Position numbers and translations under genes: made by a program. A stretch of 6,932 bases of DNA from an uncultured Roseburia sp. (lineage in GTDB: Bacteria; Bacillota; Clostridia; Lachnospirales; Lachnospiraceae): assembly GCA_945928585.1 (NCBI GenBank), contig CAMENQ010000127.1:1-6932 (forward strand), in the 5' to 3' direction. Shown piece after piece: positions 1 to 5,001 of the stretch. Under the pieces are notes generated by a model. The model was not told the origin of the DNA. It saw only the letters and a list, made by a program, of their open reading frames with translations, and searched no databases. Each line of letters opens with the position of its first letter. Within the stretch, counting starts at the first letter, position 1.

Positions 1-1250
1 AATAATGCAAGTGCGTGGGAAGGCTCGAACCTGTCTTTCTTAAATTCTCCTATATGAAGTCCTGCCCTTAATACTTTTATTCCTTTAAGGTCTATTGATT
101 CATCAGGAAGTCTGTATAACTGTTCTCCGAATAAAATCAGTCTTCCCGATAATATGTACTGCTCTATGGTGTTTCTTAAAACCTTTGAGGTAAACTCCTT
201 TAAAGCTTCCATTTGTTTTTTATCAGGCTGCACATCATTATTTTTTTTGTTTTTTCCTTTTTTTAAATTATGGGAGTCTTTTAAACTTATACTATCTGCA
301 TTTGAAGCATTTATATCCGGACATTCTGTTTTTATATTTTCTTCTGTAATATCCTGTCCTGAAGATATATTGTTTTTTGAAAGTAATGCAACAAAATGCC
401 CTTCTCCCTTATGTGTATGGGGATACAGTCTCATCTGTTTTTTTAAGCTGAATTCTCTGTGCCTTTCTAAAAAAGCAGTTATTGTATTTTCATTTTCTTC
501 AACAGAAAAGGTACATGTGGAATACACAAGTTCTCCTCCTGTTTTTAACATAAATGCTGCATTGTCAAGTATTTCTGCCTGTCTTTTGGCACACAGCTTT
601 ACGTTTTCTATACTCCATTCTTCTATTGCCTCCGGATTTTTTCTGAACATTCCTTCTCCGGAGCATGGCGCATCTGCCAGTATTTTATCAAAATATTCAG
701 GAAATTTTTCTGCCAGAGAGCTGCTGTCTTCATTTGTCACTATGGCATTTGCTATTCCCATACGTTCTATGTTTTGTGATAATATTTTACATCTTGCAGG
801 ATGTATTTCATTTGAAACAAGCATTCCTTCCTGTCCCATATAAGCTGCAAGCTGTGTGGATTTTCCTCCCGGAGCGGCACATAAATCAAGTACCTTATCT
901 CCTGCTTCCGGCTTTAAAAGTGCTGCTGCCGACATGGCACTTGGCTCCTGTATATAATAAATGCCTGCCTCATGATAAGGATGCTTTCCCGGATGTGCCG
1001 TACCTTCATAATAAAATCCGTCATCAGCCCACTGAACCCTTTGCTTTTCTTCAATACCTGCATTTTTAAGTATTTCATCATACTTTTCCTCAGATACACC
1101 TTTTTTCAGCCGGTTTATCCTAAGAGCCTGATATCTGTTATTCATATAGCTGTAGTTAAAGGCTTCCCACTCATCCTTTAAAAGATCCTTCATTCTGTCT
1201 TCAAATTCCTTTGGAAGCTTTATAGTCTCTTTTATATCCCTATTTTCCAT
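1..1250 (-). CDS. rsmF: RsmF-like 16S rRNA m5C methyltransferase (NOL1/NOP2/Sun family), 3' end cut by window edge
   Basis: SAM-dependent cytosine-5 methyltransferase of the NOL1/NOP2/Sun family, expected to modify 16S rRNA in the cytoplasm. About 416 residues are visible, and the frame stays open to position 1. Seen: an N-terminal segment with LPKEF and ALRIN, the SAM-binding motif LDLCAAPGGKS (residues 121-131), the motif IV cysteine in DAPCSGEGMFRKNP (C196) and the motif VI cysteine in YSTCTF (C246). In this family the motif VI Cys attacks the base and the motif IV Cys aids release. A Lys/Asn/Asp-rich linker (about 291-345) precedes a C-terminal RsmF-type domain containing GLHIGEFKKDRFEPSHALAL. 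The ATG at 1250-1248 follows GGAG by 9 bases and overlaps the upstream asparaginase gene by 11 bases, so translation is probably coupled. Family members usually have about 450-480 residues, so little is missing. The family is clear. The exact rRNA target is inferred. Confidence 0.93.
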   Translation of the reverse strand, partial: MENRDIKETIKLPKEFEDRMKDLLKDEWEAFNYSYMNNRYQALRINRLKKGVSEEKYDEILKNAGIEEKQRVQWADDGFYYEGTAHPGKHPYHEAGIYYIQEPSAMSAAALLKPEAGDKVLDLCAAPGGKSTQLAAYMGQEGMLVSNEIHPARCKILSQNIERMGIANAIVTNEDSSSLAEKFPEYFDKILADAPCSGEGMFRKNPEAIEEWSIENVKLCAKRQAEILDNAAFMLKTGGELVYSTCTFSVEENENTITAFLERHREFSLKKQMRLYPHTHKGEGHFVALLSKNNISSGQDITEENIKTECPDINASNADSISLKDSHNLKKGKNKKNNDVQPDKKQMEALKEFTSKVLRNTIEQYILSGRLILFGEQLYRLPDESIDLKGIKVLRAGLHIGEFKKDRFEPSHALAL

Positions 1251-2427
1251 CTCTGTATTCTCCACATATATCTGCCTTAAGAAAGCTTATAAGTTCTTCA
1301 TTTTCCAAGCCCATGGCACAACCTACCAGTGTTTTTACATATGCCATCTCTGATGTCATTCCATACACAGGCACAGCCCCTGCCTCTGTCATATCATTTC
1401 CTGACACATATGTATTCGCATCCTCATGGCATGGCTCCACAATAACAGGTATATTATGCTCTCTGCATTTATCAAGAAGATATAATATGGAAGCTTGTGT
1501 ATATGGCTGCTCTTTGTCAGACCTTTCCACACATGCTGTACATGAGTGATAGAGGCCATGAACTACTGCCTTTATTTTATTGTCTATTTTATAGACCGAA
1601 TAATCCAGTCCCACATAAGGCTTTATATATAATACGCAGCCTGTAATCTCTGATATTTTTTCCAAATCCACTTTTTCTCCGAAATTATTTCCATAACCGG
1701 CTCCGTGACTTTCACCCTGACCATCGCTGTAACTGTATCTTTGGATGTTGTTTTTACCATCACTGTAACTGCCTCTTGGGCTGTCAAATTTACCGTCTCC
1801 TTGATTATTGTCCTGTATGTCTTTCTTTGCCTTAACTTCTTTTATATATTCTCCTACATTTAATTCGTTTACCCTGACGCAGTCACTGCTGTAAAAATCG
1901 TCAAGATAGTCTGCGCACTGCATAAGGTGTGCTCCTTTATGTATATACATCTCTCCGTTCATATTTTCATATGGTACATACACTCCTGCAGGAATACCCT
2001 GTCTTATCATATTTACTGCCATACTGAAATTTCTGTTTCCGTTTGCTTTTTCTTCATTTAACGGAAGCTGGCTGCTTACCATACAGACAGGTATATTTTT
2101 ATCTGACATAATAAGTGACATAAAACAGGCTGTATATGCCAGCGTGTCTGTCCCATGTGCCATAATGACTCCCTGATATCTGTCAAAATCAACTGTTTTC
2201 AAATAGTCCTTAAGAGTATTCCACCTGGCTGCTGTCATATTTTCACTTAAGGTATCAAGTATAAGCTTTACCTCAAATTCCGTATCTTTATAAGCAGATG
2301 ATGATTTTTCAAAATTTTCTATAATAAGTCTTTTTGCTTTAGACATATCTACATCTCTGTTTAAATTTCTGCTGTCACCAAAGGAGCAGATTGTTCCTCC
2401 GGTAAGTATAAGTAGTATTGGCTTCAT
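1240..2427 (-). CDS. Asparaginase-family protein (type I-like) with low-complexity insertion
   Basis: Asparaginase/glutaminase family, 395 residues; the reaction would be hydrolysis of L-asparagine to aspartate and ammonia. Seen: LTGGTI with the nucleophile-position T12, S61 in the segment LSENMT, and HGTDTLAYTA with T93-D94, which reads more like cytoplasmic type I (AnsA) than periplasmic type II. PVCMVSSQLPL and the C-terminal EAGAVPVYGMTSEMAYVKTLVG region also fit the fold. There is no signal peptide. By eye, the loop tyrosine (Tyr24 in E. coli AnsA) and the active-site lysine (Lys163) are not at their expected places, where this protein has EMYIHKGAHLMQCADY. Residues about 197-252 are a hydrophilic Gly/Ser/Asn/Asp-rich insertion, which explains the length above the usual 330-340. 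The ATG at 2427 follows AAAGGA (2435-2440) by 7 bases. It is the middle gene of the minus-strand operon. The family is well supported; enzyme activity is not assured. Confidence 0.88.
   Translation of the reverse strand: MKPILLILTGGTICSFGDSRNLNRDVDMSKAKRLIIENFEKSSSAYKDTEFEVKLILDTLSENMTAARWNTLKDYLKTVDFDRYQGVIMAHGTDTLAYTACFMSLIMSDKNIPVCMVSSQLPLNEEKANGNRNFSMAVNMIRQGIPAGVYVPYENMNGEMYIHKGAHLMQCADYLDDFYSSDCVRVNELNVGEYIKEVKAKKDIQDNNQGDGKFDSPRGSYSDGKNNIQRYSYSDGQGESHGAGYGNNFGEKVDLEKISEITGCVLYIKPYVGLDYSVYKIDNKIKAVVHGLYHSCTACVERSDKEQPYTQASILYLLDKCREHNIPVIVEPCHEDANTYVSGNDMTEAGAVPVYGMTSEMAYVKTLVGCAMGLENEELISFLKADICGEYRDGK
1720..1771 (-). repeat. Imperfect in-frame direct repeat (36-bp period) inside the asparaginase gene
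   Basis: Two 16-base copies, 1720-1735 and 1756-1771, differ at one base and lie exactly 36 bases (12 codons) apart. They encode SYSDGK and SYSDGQ within the hydrophilic insertion of the asparaginase-family protein. The spacing keeps the reading frame, so this looks like a degenerate tandem duplication that helped build the insertion. It is seen directly; the origin is inferred. Confidence 0.7.
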
Positions 2428-2452
2428 ATTTATTTCCTTTCTGCTGCCTGAT

Positions 2453-2554
2453 TTAAAGTCCTACTACAGCATTTACCGTAGCTATGGCTGCAGCTGCCGC
2501 CAGTATTGCTATTATGACAGCTCCGATTATAAGTTTTGATTTTTTTATGTTCAT
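2453..2554 (-). CDS. 33-residue single-span membrane peptide
   Basis: Small gene of 33 codons starting at the ATG at 2554-2552 and ending in TAA at 2455-2453. The product begins MNIKKSK and continues as one long Ile/Val/Ala-rich stretch (residues about 8-31) including five consecutive alanines, ending AVVGL. This is one predicted transmembrane helix with a positively charged, probably cytoplasmic, N-terminus. Support for real translation is a near-ideal AAAGGAG (2560-2566) 5 bases before the ATG, a position as first gene behind a good promoter, and a gap of only 25 bases to the asparaginase-family gene. I do not recognise the family. It could be a secretion-signal-like remnant or a leader peptide, but it lacks an obvious cleavage site followed by a mature domain. 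Function is unknown. Confidence 0.6.
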   Translation of the reverse strand: MNIKKSKLIIGAVIIAILAAAAAIATVNAVVGL

Positions 2555-2618
2555 ATTTTCTCCTTTCACCGCCCAATATCCTGTCTTATTTGATCCGATT
2601 CATTCATAATCACTCAAG

Positions 2619-2647
2619 ATTATACTATTTTTTCATCTGTCTGACAA
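2619..2647 (-). promoter_or_regulatory. Sigma-A-type promoter for the membrane peptide/asparaginase/rsmF operon
   Basis: Read on the minus strand, TTGTCA (2647-2642) and a perfect TATAAT (2624-2619) are separated by exactly 17 bases. Transcription would start near 2612, giving a leader of about 58 bases before the ATG at 2554. No other promoter of this quality is seen within the three-gene minus-strand cluster, so the genes are probably co-transcribed. Confidence 0.8.
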
Positions 2648-2683
2648 CAGAGAAATTTTGACTGACGAATATCTATTCACCAA

Positions 2684-2736
2684 CCGGTCTAAATTTGCTG
2701 CAGTCTAAAACTGTTACTGCCACAAATTTACACTGG
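2684..2736. repeat. 53-base imperfect palindrome between divergent promoters
   Basis: Nested inverted repeat: CCGGT (2684-2688) with ACTGG (2732-2736, one G-T), TAAATTTG (2690-2697) with CAAATTTA (2723-2730, perfect), and GCAGT (2700-2704) with ACTGC (2716-2720, perfect), around an 11-base loop. The arms are broken only by a one-base mismatch and a 2x2 mismatch. It lies upstream of both predicted start sites, so it acts at DNA level if those starts are right; an operator or a small mobile palindromic element are options. The dyad is seen directly; its role is unknown. Confidence 0.6.
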
Positions 2737-2756
2737 CATCCATCCTCTTTTTGTGA

Positions 2757-2765
2757 TATTATATT
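2757..2765 (+). promoter_or_regulatory. Probable -10 region for the Y-family polymerase gene
   Basis: Overlapping TATTAT (2757-2762) and TATATT (2760-2765) lie just before the LexA-type box. The best -35 I can find is CTGGCA (2733-2738), 18 bases before TATTAT, which is weak. It falls within the right arm of the 53-base palindrome. The exact hexamer is uncertain. Confidence 0.45.
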
Positions 2766-2767
2766 AC

Positions 2768-2781
2768 TGAACATAAGTTCG
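2768..2781 (+). promoter_or_regulatory. LexA-type SOS box upstream of the Y-family polymerase gene
   Basis: The site TGAACATAAGTTCG contains the perfect dyad GAAC-N4-GTTC and differs from the Bacillus LexA consensus (CGAAC-RNRY-GTTYG) at only two positions. It begins a few bases after the -10 element, where bound LexA would cover the start site, and precedes a translesion polymerase gene, the classic kind of SOS target. No lexA gene lies in the window. Confidence 0.78.
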
Positions 2782-2804
2782 TCGTAAAAAGAGTTTGTGT
2801 CTTC

Positions 2805-2845
2805 GCACGCTTAACACATGCTTTTTATACTCAGTCAAAGTGTGC
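2805..2845 (+). other. Possible hairpin in the polymerase 5' leader
   Basis: GCACGCTT (2805-2812) can pair with AAGTGTGC (2838-2845), 8 bp including one G-U, around a 25-base loop. It ends 16 bases before the ATG. The leader has only a weak ribosome binding site (GAG at 2852-2854), so the fold could further limit translation. The loop is long and the stability was not computed. Confidence 0.3.
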
Positions 2846-2861
2846 AGAAACGAGAAATGCT

Positions 2862-4139
2862 ATGAAACCAACAGAAAGAACATACATCTGCATAGATTTA
2901 AAATCTTTTTTTGCCTCCGTGGAATGTGTGGAAAGGGGACTTGACCCTCTGACTACAAACCTTGTAGTGGCAGACCCGGAAAGGACTGACAAGACTATTT
3001 GTCTTGCCATTACACCTGCCATGAAAGCTTTAGGCATAAAAAACCGCTGTCGTGTATTTGAAATACCTAAAAATGTATCATATATTATGGCAGAGCCAAG
3101 GATGCAGTTGTATCTTGATTATTCTGCCAGAATTTATGGTATTTACCTAAAATATATTTCAAGGGATGATATACACGTTTACTCCATAGATGAGGCTTTT
3201 ATGGATGTCACTGACTATCTTTCACTGTATCAGATGACCGGGTGTGAGCTTGGAGAAAGGATAATGGCTGACATTTTTAAGGAAACGGGTATTCACGGTG
3301 CCTGTGGTGTCGGTACAAATATGTATCTTACAAAGTTAGCCTTAGATATAACAGCAAAACACTCTCCGAATTTTATAGGCTATCTTGACGAGGAGGGATA
3401 TAAAAAAACGTTATGGCATCACCGTCCCCTCACTGATTTCTGGCGTGTAGGAAGAGGAACGGCTGACAGGCTTGCAGCAAACGGCATATATACCATGTAC
3501 GATATAGCCCACACCAGTGAAGATTTACTTTATCATCTTTTCGGCATAGATGCAGAGCTTTTAATTGACCACGCATGGGGTATTGAGCCTGTTACCATAT
3601 CAGACATAAAAGCATACAATTCAAAAACCAACTGTCTTTCAAGCGGTCAGGTGCTTATGTGTGATTATAATTTTGAGGATGGTAAGCTTATAGTTAAGGA
3701 AATGATGGATTTGCTTTGTCTTGATATGGTAGAGAAAAAGGTGGTATCCTCCTCCGTTACCCTTCAAGTCGGATATTCAAATGCTCTTCGTATAGAGCAT
3801 GCAAGAGGCACTGTAAATCTTGATACCGAGACTAATGCTGATATAATTATTATTCCTGCCGTTACTAAGCTTTATGAGCGTATTGTAAATCCTATGTACC
3901 CCATACGGCGCATAAACATAACAGTAAATAATGTAATTCCCGAAGAATACAGACAGTACAGCCTTTTTTTCGACAACGAAATGCTTGAAAAAAACAGGAA
4001 ACTTCAGGAAGCTATGCTTGATATTAAACATAAATTTGGAAAAAATGCCATTCTTAAAGGCATGAATCTACAGAAAAATGCTACGACCATAGAAAGAAAC
4101 AGACAGATAGGAGGTCATAAAAGTGGAACAAAGAAATAA
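2862..4139 (+). CDS. Y-family translesion DNA polymerase (ImpB/MucB/UvrX-type)
   Basis: Error-prone polymerase of the DinB/UmuC superfamily, 425 residues, which copies past damaged bases. Seen: the palm motif CIDLKSFFASVE with metal-binding D12 and steric-gate-position F17, and the second catalytic motif YSIDEAF with D110-E111. Next come GACGVGTNMYLTKLALDITAK and a little-finger region ending in KFGKNAILKGMNL and IGGHK. QYSLFF (365-370) fits the beta-clamp-binding motif. The whole protein resembles the UvrX-like group of Clostridia more than classical DinB. The frame is open far upstream, but ATG 2862 puts the first catalytic Asp near residue 12, as usual. The ribosome binding site is weak. 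A LexA-type box lies 80-94 bases upstream, and the gene overlaps the following yolD-like gene by 17 bases. No catalytic residue is missing. Confidence 0.95.
   Translation: MKPTERTYICIDLKSFFASVECVERGLDPLTTNLVVADPERTDKTICLAITPAMKALGIKNRCRVFEIPKNVSYIMAEPRMQLYLDYSARIYGIYLKYISRDDIHVYSIDEAFMDVTDYLSLYQMTGCELGERIMADIFKETGIHGACGVGTNMYLTKLALDITAKHSPNFIGYLDEEGYKKTLWHHRPLTDFWRVGRGTADRLAANGIYTMYDIAHTSEDLLYHLFGIDAELLIDHAWGIEPVTISDIKAYNSKTNCLSSGQVLMCDYNFEDGKLIVKEMMDLLCLDMVEKKVVSSSVTLQVGYSNALRIEHARGTVNLDTETNADIIIIPAVTKLYERIVNPMYPIRRINITVNNVIPEEYRQYSLFFDNEMLEKNRKLQEAMLDIKHKFGKNAILKGMNLQKNATTIERNRQIGGHKSGTKK
4109..4115 (+). promoter_or_regulatory. Strong ribosome binding site that fixes the GTG start of the yolD-like gene
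   Basis: A perfect AGGAGGT lies inside the last codons of the polymerase gene, 7 bases before the GTG at 4123. It supports a GTG start with 17 bases of gene overlap. Confidence 0.8.
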
Positions 4140-4464
4140 TTATAAGCACCCAAAAATGTCAATAGAAAACAGAGCCAAGCAGTTTGCTCCCTTTTCAGCA
4201 CTTAAAGGGCTTCCAAAGGAGCTTTCTGCCATGGAAAAAATAACGGTTCCAAGACCTGAACTGTCTGAGGATATGGAAGAGGAGCTAAACAGAACTCTCT
4301 CCCTGTTAAAACCCGGCGATATGGCTACGGTTATTTACTTTTCCGGTGATGAATACATTAAGGTCACCGGTATGACAGCACGTATTGATGTAAACTGCCG
4401 TATACTTCAAATAGTAGAAAAGAAAATACCCTTTGATGACATATACAGTATAGAAATCTGCTAA
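4123..4464 (+). CDS. YolD-like protein, partner of the Y-family polymerase
   Basis: Small cytoplasmic protein of 113 residues resembling the YolD-like family, which in Firmicutes is commonly encoded next to UvrX-type Y-family polymerases. Seen: the N-terminal signature KMSIENRAKQFAPFSALKG (about residues 11-29), a charged helical middle, and a C-terminal beta-rich part ending IPFDDIYSIEIC, where family members have a similar IPLDDI segment. The GTG start is chosen because of the perfect AGGAGGT 7 bases upstream; an ATG at 4156, if used, would remove the signature start. It overlaps the polymerase by 17 bases, so the two are surely co-transcribed and probably under the same LexA-type control. 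The molecular role of the family is not firmly established; support or control of the polymerase is the usual guess. Its stop overlaps that of the convergent Cys-rich gene by 4 bases. Confidence 0.88.
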   Translation: MEQRNNYKHPKMSIENRAKQFAPFSALKGLPKELSAMEKITVPRPELSEDMEEELNRTLSLLKPGDMATVIYFSGDEYIKVTGMTARIDVNCRILQIVEKKIPFDDIYSIEIC

Positions 4465-4807
4465 TTTCCACCACATGCACTGCATTTTCCACTGCCACCG
4501 CAGCTTGCGCAGGTTACGGGAACAGTTCCCCCGCCGCATGTGGTACATGGATATACATGTAATCCCATACAATTAGGAAAATCACATTTTCCTTCGTGCT
4601 TTATGCTGTTTCCGTTTTCATCACAATAAATACATATTTCTGTCAGAGAGCCATGGCATCTTGGACATGAAACTGCAAAACCCACGCCTCTGAAACCGTT
4701 ACCTTTACATTCGTCACATTTTCCCGTTCCGCCACATACTGAGCATGCAGGCTGTACGTTTGCTTCTGTTTCAGGTATGGTAGTCTCAATGGAAACAGTC
4801 TTTTCAA
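4461..4807 (-). CDS. Cys-rich CxxC zinc-ribbon-like protein with apparent one-base frameshift at its start
   Basis: Small protein of about 115 residues, read on the minus strand, with 16 cysteines in eight pairs. They include DnaJ-like repeats such as CSVCGGTGKC, CDECKGNG, CPRCHGS, CTTCGGG and CASCGGSGKC. The first and last blocks resemble each other, suggesting an internal duplication around a middle section. It probably binds several zinc ions; DnaJ zinc-finger and rubredoxin-like proteins are possible relatives, but there is no J domain. The Cys-rich frame is open from about 4833 but contains no ATG, GTG or TTG before a GTG at 4685, which would discard the first two Cys pairs and has no proper ribosome binding site. 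GGGAGG (4816-4821) stands 8 bases before a TTG at 4807, one frame away; a single added A after that TTG would give a product starting MKKTVSIETT. This is a recent frameshift, a sequence error, or an unusual start. Confidence 0.62.
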
Positions 4808-4837
4808 AATATATTCCTCCCTGCGCATAATTAAATT

Positions 4838-4846
4838 ATTATAGCA
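4838..4846 (-). promoter_or_regulatory. Extended -10 promoter for the Cys-rich gene
   Basis: On the minus strand TGC-TATAAT (4846-4838) is a perfect -10 with the TG extension. No good -35 is present at 16-18 bases, which an extended -10 can tolerate. The start site near 4831 would put the GGGAGG (4816-4821) about 10 bases into the transcript, so an ATG at 4828 is too close to the 5' end to be used normally. Confidence 0.6.
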
Positions 4847-4897
4847 CATTTATTGTTGATATGTATATATTATCACGTCAATTACCACATATGACAT

Positions 4898-4925
4898 TTG
4901 CCTATTTTGGCAATTTTTGTTTTTT
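4898..4925 (+). terminator. Possible rho-independent terminator or operator palindrome
   Basis: TTGCC (4898-4902) and GGCAA (4909-4913) form a 5-bp perfect stem with a 6-base loop, followed on the plus strand by TTTTT, G and six more T. This fits a weak terminator for rightward transcripts coming from the polymerase/yolD genes. The same dyad sits between two divergent promoters, so it could instead be an operator for the neighbouring HTH protein. The sequence does not decide between them. Confidence 0.45.
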
Positions 4926-4945
4926 GTTTATTTTACATATTCTGC

Positions 4946-4956
4946 TATGATATAAT
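4946..4956 (+). promoter_or_regulatory. Extended -10 promoter for the tandem-HTH gene
   Basis: A perfect TATAAT (4951-4956) is preceded by TG at 4948-4949, giving an extended -10; an overlapping TGC-TATGAT is also possible (4943-4951). No clear -35 exists at the right distance. The transcript would start near 4963 and carry a leader of about 39 bases. Confidence 0.6.
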
Positions 4957-4990
4957 TAAAACACATTTCATTAGCATTATGAATGTACTT

Positions 4991-4996
4991 AGGAGG
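4991..4996 (+). promoter_or_regulatory. Ribosome binding site of the tandem-HTH gene
   Basis: AGGAGG lies 5 bases before the ATG at 5002 and settles the start of this gene. Confidence 0.8.
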
Positions 4997-5001
4997 ACTC
5001 T

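Noticed and set aside
154..1181. Plus-strand open frames of 229, 134 and 69 codons
   Set aside because: They lie opposite the RsmF-like gene, whose catalytic motifs are intact on the minus strand. They have Phe/Ser/Leu-rich composition typical of the antisense of an AT-rich gene.
2831..3037. 68-codon minus-strand ORF at the start of the polymerase gene
   Set aside because: It is antisense to the conserved first catalytic motif of the polymerase and has no ribosome binding site I can support.
3777..4031. 84-codon minus-strand ORF within the polymerase gene
   Set aside because: It is a shadow of the little-finger coding region, with no start signal.
4518..4530. GGGAACAGTTCCC palindrome resembling a LexA half-site pair
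   Set aside because: The half-sites are only one base apart, not four, and the site lies within codons of the Cys-rich gene.
4461..4685. GTG at 4685 as the true start of the Cys-rich gene
   Set aside because: It would lose two CxxC pairs that continue the same pattern, and the nearest GAGG is only one base upstream, too close to serve. I kept the longer, frame-corrected call, with uncertainty stated.
4643..4849. 68-codon minus-strand ORF starting upstream of the Cys-rich frame
   Set aside because: Its product has no coherent composition and it overlaps the CxxC-coding frame. It is useful only because it contains the TTG at 4807 that follows the ribosome binding site.
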